DNA from: Cinclus cinclus
Taxonomy: Eukaryota > Chordata > Aves > Passeriformes > Cinclidae
Direction: 5' to 3'
Assembly (NCBI RefSeq): GCF_963662255.1
Contig: NC_085049.1
Location: 51,716,837 to 51,780,836 of the forward strand
Length of the DNA stretch: 64,000 bases
Shown: positions 13,686 to 28,514 of the stretch, in pieces
Numbering within the stretch: the stretch's first letter is position 1
How the letters are laid out: each line of letters opens with the position of its first letter
The notes under the pieces: model-generated
Seen by the model: the letters and a program-made list of their open reading frames with translations, nothing else
Databases searched by the model: none
What the model was told of the DNA's origin: nothing
Translations under genes and position numbers: made by a program

Positions 13686-14237
13686 TGTTGTGGTTTAACA
13701 TTGGTAGACAGCTAAGCACCAAACAGTCCTCATTCATCCCTCATCACTGAAGTGGGATGGGGGAAAGAAAAGGAACATTCAAACAAAAAAATCCATCTGT
13801 GTGTCTAACCATTAATTTAAAAAAAGTCATAAATGAAGGATTAATGGAAGAAGAGAGAAAGAAAACAAAACAAGTGATGCAAAGGCAATCACTCACTACT
13901 TCCATCAGGTAGACCAGTGTTAAACCAGTTCCTCTTTTTCTTTTTTTTTTCTTTTCTTTTTTTTTTTTTTTTTTGCTGACAGTGATGCTGTATGGCATGG
14001 AATATCTCTTTGGTTAGTTTGGGTTGTCTGCCTTTTCCTCTCTAGCTATTTTGCACCTCCAACCTAAACAGACTCGGGGTAGGATGAGAAGCAGAGGTGG
14101 CCTTGGTTCTGTGCAGACACTGTTCATCAACACTTATGACATTAGTGTGTCATCAGTATTATTTTGATCACAAATATAAACTGTAGCACTGATTGAGCTG
14201 TTACGAGTAAAGTTAACTCTATCCTAGTCAGGCCATT
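13686..14237 (-). mobile_element. Degraded solo LTR, avian ERV (same family as the one at 50.6 kb)
   Basis: In + orientation it begins TGTTGTGGTTTAACATTGG, followed by AGTGGGATGGGGGA. Later come TGGCATGGAATATC and TTGGTTAGTTTGGGTTG, and it ends AACTCTATCCTAGTC. This is the reverse complement of a common bird LTR that starts TGTCCTGGTTTCAGCTGGGA. It is diverged and has a T-rich expansion at 13933-13974. No internal retroviral sequence is attached. Confidence 0.75.
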
Positions 14238-15849
14238 ACTATTGGATGTGACTGATACTTCCCAAAAGTTCTGTACTAGGTACAGCATCAAAAGCAGTTT
14301 CATACACAGCCCTCACCACAATTAAAGTTTATTTGAGAAAAGATATGACACTTTCCATTCTGTTCTTCACCTGAAGGGAGTGCAGGGTTAGTCTGCAGTC
14401 TCTTTTGTCACTGCTAGGAAGATGGTTTCAATTGTCTTATTTTAAAGCAAAACTTTAGTTTTCCCCTGCTTAAGGTCACAAGATTAGTAAACATGCCCAA
14501 TAGTCCATGAGTTTTATTGAAAATAAAACCCTACAAACACCAGCATGCTGCCCAAATTCTGGGTGGCCGGGATTTAGGCATGAAAAAGGGAACTGTCAGA
14601 AATTTGACCTTAGATGTGAGACTGGAAAAGATCAGTGGCTTTTCATGTGTAATGTGAGTGTGCTGAGTGAGAAGAGTGACTGCAGATCTCCTGACCCACC
14701 CTAGATTATCCTGCTCTTGACATGCTCAGGACTTCATAATCTATCTGAGAACCCTTGCTGCTCCTGAATGGACCTCCAGCTCTTTCTCCCCTCTTTTCTG
14801 CTTCACATGCTGGCAGGAAATGAAGTCTTCAGAGGCAGAAAATATGCCTAATAGGGTCAGATCCCTGGGCTGAAAATCATGAGTAAGAAGATTTTATTAT
14901 CTCCTGTGTCCTTACAAGACAAAGAGAGGTAAGAGCATATCCTTTTGCAGTTCCTTCTGGGAAAGCATGCAGTTTTGTAGGCTGTTACTGCCTCATTCCA
15001 AGGAAATCAAGCTGTTCCTTTATATATGACTGTTTGACTGCATTAATAAAACTATATATTAAGGCAAGAACAGTTGTCCTCCTGCTCATATCTATCTCAA
15101 AATCTGTCTCAATTTTTTTACTTTTATTTATATATATATATATATAAACAAAAAGAATATTTGTTCAAATCCACAGGTCCGGAATGGTACAAAATGATGG
15201 GAAATTAGGTTGTTTCAATCAATAGGGTAAGAATAAGAGTGCCACTGAGCAGAAAACAAAGAAATTTTCAGATGATTTAAAAAACCTGATGGCCAGTAGG
15301 TGGTACCCTAATTCCAGATAACAAACAAAGTGGGAGGGGTGGGGGAGAGGGGGATAAAACCACGTAGCTAATATTTAGCTCAAAATTGTGAATATTTTCC
15401 TCCACTATTAGCCACTTCAGACTCCAGCATACACTCTGTAAAGATCATTGGGCAAGCCTAATGAGAGTTTGTGCAAGGCACCTGTATATGCACTGTGTTA
15501 AGGGTCAGATTCTGTCATCGATGGTCTTGTATTGCTGGAATTAGGTGCTGTAGTTTTCCACACAGAATACTTTAACCACCTTGTCATCAAGCTTTTATGC
15601 ATTTAAGAACTTGATATTCACAGCTAGTGCATAAACCTCTGACCCGTAGGTTGTACCACTGATGAATATAATTAACTCAATAATGCTAAAAGATGTTTTA
15701 AACTTGATGTCTTATTTGTGAGAACATAGCAACTTTTATTTTTTTTTCCTGAAGCAAGCTTGTTTACTAGTTTAAGCAATTTTTAGACCATGGAAGGATG
15801 ATATGAACAAAATTAACTTCAATAACATAGAAAATATTTCTTGATTTAA
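14238..15849. other. Non-coding stretch
   Basis: No gene is recognised. It contains a short (TA)n tract at 15129-15146. Confidence 0.5.
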
Positions 15850-16032
15850 AGGGCTGTCCAGCTGGAACAAGTTTCCCAGGGAAGCAGTCAAGTCACCACC
15901 TGTGCAGGTATTTAAGATGTCTATGTGCAGCATTAAGGAATGTGCTTTAGTAGTGTATTTGGCAGTGCTGGGTTAATGGTTGGACTGGATGGTCTTAAGG
16001 GTCTTTTTCAACCTAAATGATTCTATGTTTCT
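15850..16032 (+). mobile_element. CR1 LINE 3'-end fragment
   Basis: It reads AACAAGTTTCCCAGGGAAGC near the start and GGTTGGACTGGATGGTCTTA, then TTTTTCAACCTAAATGATTC, near the end. These are the CR1 3' UTR landmarks. Only about 180 bases remain, and they are diverged. Confidence 0.8.
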
Positions 16033-19000
16033 AATATTAATTAGTTAGTGTACTGTTCCTTGAAGATATACACATTGAAATTTGATTATAGCAAACCATC
16101 AGTGCATGGGAAATTTCCATTCTACATGTTACAGTGGAATGGAAATGCTTTCAAACTAATCCTGAAGATTTTGTACCATTAATTAAAATTAGTATAACAA
16201 GTTGGTTGCAATAATAGCTTTTTTTTTTCCATAGAAACTATAGTATAAACCATCTTCAGTTTGAACTATCGGCCTGAATAGTCTTTGGAGTGGAGGTGTA
16301 GGAGGAAATTGAAGTAACACACAAAGCCACAGGATACATGTCACTCCATCAGTGTGCTTAACACTGAAAGCTTTGTCTAAGCTGGGCATCCCCTTGTGAG
16401 AGGAGTACCCTGAGAGGTCCCACCTGTCCTTGGCATTAACCTAGCAGGCAGTGAACTGCTCTCTAGAGACCCCCTGTCTCTGTCCTGACTATTGATGCAC
16501 CTACACTGATTACCTTAAACCAGATACCTCTCTCTTTGGTTGTTTCAACGCTGATTTCTATTACTGATTTTTTATTTTGAGAAATATTTGTCCACCAGTT
16601 ATCACTTTGGAAGGCTGTTTATTGCCTAAGATCCCTTACTCTAATAACTCTGGATTTCAGACGTCTCCAATACTAAATAATACCTAATGAAACCTAAAGT
16701 GGCACTGAACATCAATACCTCCAAAGATAAAAATTGCAACAATTACAACCTTTGCTATCTCTTATTCCCAGTTATATAACTGGAATCGAGTTGAATGAAT
16801 TTCAAAATGATGAAATGTTACCTTTTATTTTCTTTCTTTTCACTACTTTCTCTTTAATTTTCTTAACTTTAAATTTAAACTAAGAAGCATCATAAATATT
16901 AGATATTGTGAGTCCAAAAACCTCTGAAATTTTTACACTAATCTGAAACAGATATATAAGAATTCTTAATTTTACAAGGAATGGTAGGCTCATGACACCC
17001 AAAGAGACCAGCTTCAATAGAAATAATCTTCTGACCTAAACTCAGCTTTAAACCTTTCAAGATGCACAAAATTCAGAACCAAGCCTTCATAATGAAAATC
17101 TGCAATTAATACTAGTAGAGATTTGGCATCTTTAAATCTAACTTCATTATTTTCTATTCTAGCACTAAACCAAACCAAAACAAAAAAAACAATGGGAAAT
17201 ATAATTTTGTCTGAATTGTTGGCTTTTTGAAGTGACAGGTCTGGGAAAATTATTCATGTGAGCACAAATTTTATTGGTTCTTATTCTTCATCTCTGTTTT
17301 CTGTATTTTCTCCTGCCCTCCTGTATGTCCCTCCACTATCCATGTGATATTGGTCTATGCTATGATTCTCTGACATGTCTGTCTCTTCTCATCTCTCAGT
17401 GGGCCTGGCTGCACTAGAACCCTTTTTTCCACCTGTGTAATTTTTTTTTTAAAAAATGCTTTACTAGAGGTCATAAGTTATGTGTCCAACCCTGTATAAA
17501 ATGGAAGGTATTGATGCAATCCTTTCCAGCCTTAGAATTCCTCTCTCATACTAAAACAAATTTTTTCCAATATCATTATTTCAAAAGCTGAAAGCTCCTT
17601 TTCATCTTGCAAACAAAAAATTCTATTTAAAAAAAATGCAACTCCAAATGTTCTTTTCAATTTTAAACCAACAAAACAACAAACCAAAAACCAAGTGATT
17701 GTGGAAATTACATTATAAATTTATAAAAGACAATTCAGTTAGGCTTCTATTTTCTGTCCCTGGGCTTAAAACTATGCCAAAAAACACTCCTCTATTTTTA
17801 TTCCCATAACATTCCTTCCACAGTGCCCTGAATTTGTAAGGTCTTGCTCTGAAACTTTCTTACTGGCAACAAAATCTGCCTCCACAGTTGTCTTCTGATT
17901 GAACTCTTAGGGTTTTTTTGGGTGAAGTAGGAACCTTCACACAGAAGTGGGAACTGTGAGATATGCTGAAGGTAGACATCTGAACACTGGGATAACTCTG
18001 AAGTCCTGCAGTAGTAAGAGTGCCTATTCCCTGCAACCTCATGCACTCAACTGACAATCATCAATGACATGCCATGCACATTTAATTGCTTTTATGCTGT
18101 CATCATATACTAAAAATATGCATAAGCTTATGGATTTTGGAAAAGAATTGACAGATATATCAGCTCTAATTTGAAGACTTTTTAATGCAACCAGAAGATT
18201 ATTCCTAGGTTTTCTGGTTTTAGCATTCTTATAATTTCTTTACTATTCATTAAGCTCCCAGTTTATGCTCAGTGGTTTTCACAAGTCTGCTAGGAACAGC
18301 CTTATTTATGGATTTTAAGCAGAAGTTAAATAAGTATGACTTTTCAGTGTTGGAAATATTTATATATATATATATATATAACAATACTTAGCAAAAAATA
18401 TAATAAAAGTGTTTAACTAAATTTAAGAGAATTTATTTACAGGAATTGGTTTTGAAGCTAAATAATCTAATACTCAATTATTATATTTGCTAGGGCTTTT
18501 CTTATGGCCATGAGATTATATTTTATGCAAAATTGTATGTGGCCAAAGAACTGAAATCAGAACAACATATTTGCAGTCAAAGAATGAGAACACATGGAGA
18601 TCTGGGCCCAGCCTGTGGCTTTGAAATAATTTTACTTTATAGTCTTGGTAACTCAGTATTTCTCTGATTTATTTCATCTTCTTGGATTAATTAATTTTTA
18701 TTTCTCTCTCTTCATTTCTCATTTGTAAGTCTTCAGATCTGAGACAATAAGAAGATTATTATATGTGCTAATACAGATCCTAAAGGAAAGAGTTTAGAAA
18801 TATGTCTGTGTCTGCACACAGCTGCTTAGTCATTAACCACACAGTGTCTTCTTTCCATCCAACTGAATCGTGTTATCTCCAGTCCCTCAGCTATGCCAGT
18901 TCAAATGCAAAATGGCCCAGTGGTGACTGAACTATCACCACAGTTTTTATTACCTTCTTAATTATAATTCATATTATATTTCTCTATTTGATTCACTATC

Positions 19001-22000
19001 TGATTCACTGGGTACTTGTACTAGTATAGTTCATGGAATGGGTGGAAACACAGGACAAAAGAGAAGCAGCACCACTAAACCTCTACTTTCAGTGCAGGGG
19101 AAATAATGGTGAATAAATTTTAGTTAAATTCTGTGTAACTCTGTACATAATTTCTTAAAAAACTTGAGCAACAACAGTGCTGCTTTTCATGGCAGTGGTC
19201 TCACTAAGACTTTACTAAGTGAAGTCTTTGTTAGGACTAGTTTAATGATTAGAAGAAGTTTCTAAATTAGGATGTGATCAAACCTGTTAAAATGAAGACA
19301 TGCATTCCTTTTGATTTCAGTGGTCTTTGGATTTTTTTATATATTTTGGGAGCACTAGAAACATCCGAATCACCCTTTGCTTTGTTACCAACTGTCCACT
19401 CCTTACATCTGATTCCTTGCCAGGAACTATGGAATTGCTATCTTCAGCTTCAAGGAATGGTTTAAGGTGAAGCAATTTCCCTGCTTTTTTTCTGATTAGG
19501 TGGTATCCAGGGTGACACCCTGCATGCTCACTGCCAAAGCATGGCAGGGCATTCCAAAATTAAAGTGTAAGAGTGCTCAGAAATTTAGCCCTGCTTCTTG
19601 CTGTATCCTTTCTTTTGTAGTAGTAAAAAGAGAAAAAAACAAGCTAAATTTACCAGATGTTTTTTTTTCTTACAAATAGTACCCATTCTGATTTCAAATA
19701 AAATAATTAAAAAAAAAAACTCCAAAAAGAAGCTGGGTGTCCACATTTGAATTCCAGTACAGCTGAAAAAAAAGAAGCTAGACACAAAATATCCCCTTGG
19801 GTTCATAACAGAAAATGATTATAGACAATAGAGAAAACTTAAAAAAAAAAAAAAAAACAGCTGAAGGGAAAATAAAAAAAGGTGCATTAGCATTTAGGAA
19901 TATACATTAGCTGTTTTCTGAGGTGCCACAGAAGATAAAATATCTGTTCTCCAACAAAAGGGATTGAAAATAAACAATTCTTCTGAAGGCTATAATAATT
20001 TTTTCTAATTGTTTCTTTGTGCCTCTCACATTTTTGTCTGAAAACTGCAGTGAACTGAAGAAAACAGTAAGAGCAGAAATAATCCCTGATTTTAAAATTT
20101 TATGTCATTAAAGACTGGAACCTGAAGTTCAGTGAAGACACAAAATACTGAATGCAGTATTTTAGTACAGTGGGACAAACAGGAGAAGCTCCCGCAAGAG
20201 TTCTGGTACATGTACACCCCATTTATGAAATTATTAATATTATTCTGTGGAATAAAGAATGCTTCAGAAGAAAGGTGCTTTTCTATAGCTCACACTGACA
20301 TAAGGAAAGAGGCCATCTGTTCCAGGTTCCTGAGATTCAAAAGTTCAGATTCTTGAGAAATCTGCTGTAGTACTCCCTTTTGTGAGACAGGAGGAACTTT
20401 AAGCTGCTGACTTCATATTCCAAGTTAAATTAAAGATCCTTAAAAGACTTTTGAGGCTATTTTAATAATCTTGATCTATTTAATTATTATATAAAATTGA
20501 AGAAGAGAAAATAAAGAAGAATAAAACCCAACCAAACTTTTGCTTTTTCATTAGTATTGAAAATGCTTATTCACAGCAGTGTAATTCAGATAAGCATCTG
20601 GCCCAGAATGTTGGCACAGAAAAAGGTTTGTTTTCTTTTTTAAGAACTAGGAATTTTTCCAAGATATCCTGACTACTGGGATCATAACGTCTGACCAAAG
20701 TATGCTCACCAGATGGTAGATATTTCCATGTGGGTAAGTATTAAAAAAGTTCTAATTCTATGCAAACTGTGAAGTACGGGTGGGAAAATTTTGCTGTTGT
20801 TTTCCAGTTTTAGCTGCCTCTGCAACTCATAAACGCAAGAGAAAAAAAATCCAAAACTGCAAAACAAAGCTAATTTGAGTGGAAAAAAAAAATGTCTTGC
20901 AATTTTTACTATATGACCTATCTTTAATGACTAATTTCAGAAACTTTAGGGTTGAAATCTTTATTTTAATATTTTTTTCTTTTAGTTCCTTAACATCTTT
21001 ATTACTTCGCTATTCAAACAAACAAACAAAAATCAACAACTTGCTGCTCCAAAATGTGTTAGTTCCACTAAAAATGTCAAGCAAAATGGTTTTTACAGGG
21101 AAGGATTTGTGGGGGGGAAAAAACCCCAACAAAATGTCTGTTTTTAAAGGCCAGCTGAAGGTTTCACGCCACCATCTCCTTGTGGCCCTTCTTGCCTGCT
21201 GGGCAGGAGCAGAGGGCAGTGTAGGGCAATGCCTCTGGCGTGCCAGGTCCTCAACCTCTCGGAATAGTTAAAATACTGATGGATGCATATTTAGCAAACG
21301 CACTGCATTGAGGATGTTTCTTCTTCTGGCTGCTCTGGTGGGTCTGTAACTAAGCAAAGTGAGGAGAGAACACCACAAAACTGGCTGGTGGTAAGGTTTA
21401 AACCACTCCAGCTGTCGGCTGGCTGGATGTGAGTCGCAGACCTATGGTGCTATAAAGCATGCCCAAGCAGTCCTCTAGGTGATGGAGCATGCCGAGTTTG
21501 GCTCCAGTACCCAATCTCAGCAGGAGCACACACCTCTCTAATTTAAACAGCTGCAACGATGTTTGCTGGTTAGTAATTTGTCCCAGATTTAAAACCACAT
21601 AGCTAGAAAGTACATTGACGCCACACTGTGTAGCTCAAGCAGTAAGCAAGCTGGCTTATATGAAAAAAAGATCTATAGCTGAAGTGGAATAATGAAGAAG
21701 TGCAAAATTTTTAGAATATTTCCAGCTAAGTGCAGTGAGCTTTAGATCACATATCCACAGAGGCACTTGAAACGGAAGAAATGTCACAGTCAAAAGTCAG
21801 GGCAGCAGAAGAAAATGTTCCTTAGCTTTCCTTGTAGTGAACTTTAAACAGCTAAGGCAGCTTTTAGCTATCTCTCATGCTCCCCTCTCTACCAGAAACC
21901 TATTGCTTACAATAACTTTCCATTTATTTGTGCTTTCACTGTGTGAGCATGTGCCTGCAATGAGCGAGTGAGTAGTGAAATCTGGATATGAGGAAGGTGA

Positions 22001-25000
22001 TGACAGAAATAGGTGATACAGAAATGCAACCAGTTTTTTTTTTCCTCTTTCACTCTTCAGTAAAGCTATGCCTATGAAGATAAGTAAATTAAAGCAAATA
22101 TTAGCCAAAAATTAGCAAAACTATGAGAAACATTAATCAGGATTTTACAATATTTTTTCTTTAGGACAGCAAGATAGATATTCGATCTTTAATAAGTATA
22201 AAAACGTAAAAGTTGATTAAATGCATACAAACCTAGTGGGGATCTGACTATGAAGCAGAACTGAAGAAATGCAATACCTTGCTGCTGGCAGGACACATGG
22301 AAGTGTGGTAAAGGGAATTTTTCCAATCATATGTTTTTAGATGGGAATCTTTTATATCACAGAGTACTGAAACAAAGATATTCTATCTTTCTTTATATAA
22401 ATGCTTAAATATAATTTTATTACTTGGATACCTTTTATCAAATATGATACTATGAAAACAGTTGATTTCAGTTTCATACCAGATTAAACATATGACTCCT
22501 ATTCCCTTGTTCTATAATGTTTATGCTAAAACTATTGAAAAAAAGCAAATATATTTCTTCAGTTTAAAACAGAAAAAAATGAGCTTTCAAATAAACCAGA
22601 GCAAGAAAAAAGCTGTTATCAATAATTTGTTGACAAGGTAAAAATATTAATAATAATCAATGGTCAAGAAAAGTAACATCTGTCTACAAAACAACTTGGC
22701 AAATGATATAACCTAAGAGATTACATTCTATGGAATTGGCTTAGTATCAGAAGAAAGTGTGATTAATGATACAAAAGTTAATATCCAAATTATTTCTGAC
22801 ACACTGGTTTCTCTCCTTAGCCAGAAAGCTTAAAGTCTTTGGTACAGAAGACAGCCATAGATATGGGGGTTTGCAATAATTTTATTAATGCACTTATGTA
22901 CACACATGCCACACTTACCTAAAAATGCTTACCTGACTTTTTTCTCTGTTTGTTTTTATGTGAGGAGCAGTTAACACAAACATGCTTGAGTAAACATGTT
23001 TTCTACTTTGCGTAAACATATTGCATATCACAATTTGAGTGTTTAAAGAAATGAACATAGACTTTTGAAAAAAATTGTTGGCTGTGTTGTGTTGTTTATT
23101 CCCCGAATTTTCAGAATTTCTGCATAAACTACAACTACCCCTTTCCAAAAGAACACTATGAGTGTGCAGATGGGAGTGAGCTGAGGTATTGGGAAGAAGG
23201 AGCACATCATGTTGATTTTAGTATACAGTATTGAGTGAGGGAAGAGAGGAAACACAGGGAAGAAATTGCATCTTTGAAAGGTAGTAGACAACCACTAGAG
23301 AGAAGACCTGCTTGGGATTTTTTTTTTTTCCTCTCTTCCTTGAAAGTTGCTATTCAGCGCTGTGGAAGAGAGAAACCTGGCTCATTTTGCAAATGCAAAG
23401 TCAGACTGCTGCCAGGAACCACTTGCAAGAGTGATTAACAAAACCTGTCTGCTTCCATGGAGGTAGAATGGAATGCATGTAATTTTGAAACAAATAGATA
23501 GTGCACTCTTAGAGTTATATGGCAGAAAAGTAATTAATACATCTCTTTTTAAAGGGTGTCTTATTAGAGCATGCTTATTCTCCTCTCAGCATATGTGGCA
23601 TTTAAATGTGGTGAGCAATGTACACAAGCAGGACGTAATTCTGAGAACAGAATGGCAGTAACCATCCCAGTATCCTGAAGGGAGGTGAAAGTGGTTTGGC
23701 AATATTCACCCAAGATAATATTCATTTATGCAGTATTGAAATTAAAGAGAGAAGAAGGGAATGGCTGTGTGTGCTGGTGGAAATGTAACACAAAAATAAA
23801 TAATTTCTGAAGTTCTGTGCTTCTGCACAAGCACACAGTAAGGGACTTTGAGTAGCAGCAAAGGTTGGTGTAAGGGTTTAACTTGCACCTTTAGATCTCT
23901 GGTTTCGGTGGTGCATGGTATACTAAATAAAAAAAAAAAGACAGAATACTTTAAATTTTTGCTCCAGACTTCAGTTTGGTAAAAGTAAAACTAACATTAA
24001 TGGGTAAATAGCAATAAAGAAGGAAGGCAGCTATTTAACTGAAGAGAAGAAATAAACATCAGCTTTTGATATTCAGTTTTACTTTTTAAATGTGAAATTC
24101 TTACATAAGCCTGGCAAAGGGCTGGCAAAGGGTTTAATCAGCAATATAATCCTACTTAAAGTACTTTCAAGTTCTACATGGAATTTTAAGAACCTTTTTA
24201 CAACTGTCAGAGCAAAGTGGAATTTTATTTGAGAACACTACTAAGTAACATGACAGTTGAAAAAATATCTAGAAATATGGCTGAAAAATAGTCTATAGCT
24301 GCCCAGATGCCAATTCCATTTCATGGTAATTTAACAGCAGACTGCTATTACGGATATGGTATTGAAATGAATCTTTCTCTGTAGTTAATTTCATTGTTAA
24401 ACTACCGTGCAATAAATAATTATTTGGCTTGAGGTGGAGATATATATTCTTTTTTTTAAAGCTCAACAAATTATTCTCATTGCAAGATAGTATTTTTGAG
24501 GGAGACACTGAACATCCCTTCTGAGAAGAATAACATTGCTGACAGGAAATTATCTGTAAAAGTTACAATGTAACATGTAGCTTTATCTGGATTTATATGT
24601 ATTATGTGTAATCATATAAAAATAGATATCCTCTGTCTCTAATTATCTAGGAGATAAATGTGCAGGACAAACTTCTTGCATGGCCTCCCATCATCATGAA
24701 GGACTCAAGTAGAAGGAATCATATCATAGACAAGTGGTGTACAGTGGGATGACTCTGGACATGGTCCTGTTTCTCTTCTTTTACAGCAAAAGTAGCAATA
24801 TAGCCTTGCTTTACCTGACTATCTGTTCTGCTAAGGGGCATGCATACCTAGGTGACACAATATGTATTTGCTGTGACAAAACTAGTAAAAGAGGCAAGAT
24901 ATTGGAAAATGCCATCTGAAGATACCAACACGCGCCTATTTGGAGAATATCTTCATTTCAATCTTCCAGTGTTGCTAAAACAAAATGAAGACAATAAGAC

Positions 25001-26003
25001 AAATATTTCTGTATGTGTATGTATATATAATTATTTTGCAAAAAACACCCTTTCAGCTTTCTATGATATATAGGTCAATATAGTTTTGAATAAAGGGAGT
25101 AGAAATTTAATAGTTCTTGTCTCCAAGGACTAAAGCTTGAAAAACAAAGATTAAGCCCCTTATTTTGCTTTATCTGAAAAGCTGATGGAGTGGTAGAGAT
25201 GCTCCAATTAATTTGTCTTTGTATATAGCATTTGACAAACATAATCTAATTTGTTTTCATTATGATACATCTGTATTTTCCACTTGTTTTTACAAAATAC
25301 TGTACTTGACCATTTGAGGATATGACACTGCTAGAACTCATGACACATGATCTGCATTGCAACTCATAATTTAATATTTATTTAAATGTAGCCTAGCAGA
25401 ACTCCAAATTTAACCAGAGAACATTAAGAACTATCATTTCCATCAGATCCTCTGAAATGCTTCACAGTGAAAACTGATGTCATCTACAGTTTTTAAGACA
25501 GTTAACTTTGTGGTTTGTTGCTTTAATAAGTTTCCAGAATGAAATCGTCATAGTTTGCTCTTTATTTAACTTTTAATAATTCAATAATTAACAAGTTCCC
25601 AATGTCCTTTTATAAAAGCAAAAACATTAGTGTCTTACATAGGAGAACTGAGCAGAGTAAAATAGAGCACCATGTTAGAAGATTGATCTAAAAATATCAC
25701 ATTTGTATAGAACCTTAGTGAATTACTCTTACCATGGTAGTTATCTTAAATATTCTAAAACTGGTTTTCCTGAAAATTGTCATGTTCTAGGTTTGTTTAT
25801 TCTGCAGTAAGGGAATATTTCTTCTTTTAATTTGCAATGAATTTTACTTCCCAAGAACTTCCTCTGTTATACAATGAGCAATCCCAAACACTGTTAATAG
25901 GAACAATATATGTAGATAAGTTCAGAACAGATACATCACTGTAAAGACAACAGTGCAATATTTTCAGTACTTGTGGAAAGTACAGGTGTCTCAGTCTCAC
26001 TTC
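16033..26003. other. Gene-free stretch of about 10 kb
   Basis: AT-rich sequence with no convincing exon, RNA gene or recognised transposon. It includes a (TA)n tract at 18360-18380 and several poly-A/T runs. A less AT-rich patch at about 21370-21610 has no features I can name. Confidence 0.5.
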
Positions 26004-27115
26004 AGTGCCTAGTAATGTATGCTATGATGATTATTCAGGTGAGAAACACCGAAAAGACAACTCAGTCATTGGTCACAGCCAGTACAGCTTCATGGGAAGG
26101 AAGTCCAGCTTAACAAACACGATTTCCCTTTATGACAGAGTAACCCATTTAGCTGATCAAGGGAAGCCAGGTGATGTGATCTTTTTTGGATTTCAGCAAA
26201 GCTTTTGATAGTGTCTCTCACAGTATCCTTCTGGAAAAAATATCCAGCACACAGCTGGATAAACACATCATATGATGGGTTAGCAACTGGCTCAGAGTTC
26301 AGGCACAGAGAGTTATGGTGAAAGGGGTGACATCGGACCGGGGTCCTGCCATTAGTGGGGTTCCACAGGGCTCATTCTTCAACATCTTCAGAAATTATTT
26401 GAAATGTAGGACTGAGAGGGATACCAACTGAGTTTGCAGATGATACAAAACTGGGAGGAACTGCCAACTCCCAGAAAGGCCCTGCAGAGAGACCTCAAAA
26501 AGTTAGAGAGGTGAGCAATGACTGACCACATGAAGTCCAACAAGGCCAAGTGCTGGATTTTGCACCTGGGATGGGGCAACCTTGGATGTATGGGCAGACT
26601 GGGGAATGAGACACTGGAAAGCAACACTGTTGAAGGAGACTTGCATGTCCTGGTTGATGGCAAGTTGAACATGAGTCAGCCAGGAGGGCCAACTCTGTCC
26701 TGGGGTGCATCAGGCACAGCATCACAGCCGGGCAAGGGAGGGGATTGTCCTGCTCTGCTCTGAGCTGGGGCAGCCTCACCTCGAGTGCAGTTTTGGATGC
26801 TACAATATAACAAAGATATTAAGATCTTAGAAACCAGGGAGTGCACCCCAGAGGGTGTTTGGGTACTGGAACAGGCTCCCCAAGGAAGTGGTCACAGCAC
26901 TAAGCCTAGCAGAGTTCAAGAAACATTTGGACAATGCTCTCAGGCACATGGTATGATTCTTGGGGTATCCTGTGCAGGGCTAAGGGTTGGACAAGGTGAT
27001 CCTTTTGGGTGTCTTCCAACTCAGTTGATTCTGTGAGTCTGTGATTCTGTGATTCTGTGATTCTGTGATTCTGTGAGTCTGTGATTCCGTGATTCTGTGA
27101 TTTTGTGATTCATTT
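26004..27115 (+). mobile_element. CR1 LINE fragment with broken reverse transcriptase and 3' end
   Basis: Translated pieces match the CR1 ORF2 reverse transcriptase in order: SLTNTISLYDRVTHLADQGK, then FQQSFDSVSHSILLEK, SGVPQGS, FADDTKLGG, MTDHMKSNKAKCWILHLGWG and LNMSQ. The frames shift and include stops, so it is dead. After about 26825 the homology jumps to the 3' part (GAACAGGCTCCCCAAGGAAG), so several hundred bases of the RT C-terminal region are missing. It ends in the CR1-type GATTCTGT 8-bp tail. Confidence 0.92.
27028..27112 (+). repeat. CR1 terminal 8-bp tandem repeat (GATTCTGT)n
   Basis: About ten copies of GATTCTGT with single-base variants. This is the normal CR1 3' terminus, though longer than the one to three copies seen in most elements. 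Confidence 0.9.
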
Positions 27116-28068
27116 TGGTATGAAAATATTGATGTCAGTCCATCAACGGAAGCCAGGAAACACACATTAACAGAATCAACTGTATACACCAAAGAATAGA
27201 GTTTTGTAATACTGCTGGAAGGAAAAAAAAAATCAAGCTTTGTAAAGCACTAGTGAAGGTATAAATCTTGATTAAATATTTTCCCAGTCCTTGAAGACAA
27301 TCACTTTTCCTAGCACATGAATAAAACCCATGTCTTCAAATATATATTTTGAAATCTGTCTGAAAACCAATTGCAATTGATTTTACGGCTTATTTTTTTC
27401 TTTTTTTTCTTTTTTTTTTTCATTCCAAAATCTGGTAACCTTTTCATGTGAATGTGATGGATAAAATGTGCGTTCAGTGATGGAGAAGATGGATGCCCTA
27501 CAGTGAGTGCTCAAAACATTAGTTTCACAACTGAATTCTAGAATCTCCTGGAATAAATGTCTTGTTAATTATTTCTTCAAAGTCAGGTCAAATTCAACAA
27601 TAAAAATGGTGCATGCCTCTCATTCTTAGCACTTACCAGTAGTCACAACCAAGGAAAACTTTCTCTGATGGCATTTGTGGGTTTGATCTCCTATGACTGG
27701 TAACAACCATATGAGAGATCTTGCTGTTAAGCCATTATGCCAAAGATGAGACTCATTACTAGTGATATTTTGAAAAGGAAACCAGTTTTGTTCAGTTTGT
27801 AATTCAAATATATCATTTAGATTGCTTAGGTTTATGTTGAGAGCATTTAATTTGTACTAGCCATTCACATTTTCTATGGTTTTGATTATCAGAGTATTTG
27901 AAATCTTGGGATTGAGTGTATTTTCAATTCTAATTTAGAAGATTGCTTCAGACATATTGCATTTCTGAATAAAAGTAAAGGTTCCTGGTTCATTAACCTA
28001 GTGATGTTTGTTTTGGCCCTAATAGTTAGGGATCATGGAATGTTAATGAATTACAAGTTAATGACCAA
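27116..28068. other. Non-coding stretch between CR1 fragments
   Basis: Nothing recognised. Confidence 0.5.
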
Positions 28069-28514
28069 ATGATCAAGTGGATACAGAGGAGAACTACAAA
28101 GATGATCAGAGTGCAGGAGCACCTCTGCTATGAGTAAAGGCTCAGAGTTAGGGTAGTTCAGCTGCAGAACAGAAGGCTGCCTGAAGATTTTAAAACACCT
28201 TCTAGTAGTAAAGGGAGCCTACAAGAGAGCTGCAGGACTTTTTACCAGGGTATCTAGTGGCAGAAAAAGAGGGAATAGCTTAAAGGTGAAAGAAAATTGG
28301 TTTAGAACAGATATTGGGAAGAAATAACAAGGCACTGGAACAGGTTGCCCAGAGGAGTTGTGGATGGCCCATCCCTGGAGGTGTTCCATACTGGTCTAGA
28401 TGTGGCTCTGTGCAACATGATCTAGTGGAGGGCATCTCTGTCCATAGAAGGGGGGTTAAAACAAAATGATCTGTAAGGTCCTTTTAAACCCAAACCATTG
28501 TGTGATTCTATTAC
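28069..28514 (+). mobile_element. CR1 LINE 3'-end fragment
   Basis: It begins in the end of ORF2 (GATACAGAGGAGAACTACAA) and continues with GGCACTGGAACAGGTTGCCC and GCATCTCTGTCCATAGAAGG. It ends AACCCAAACCATTGTGTGAT. Its coding capacity is destroyed. Confidence 0.87.
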
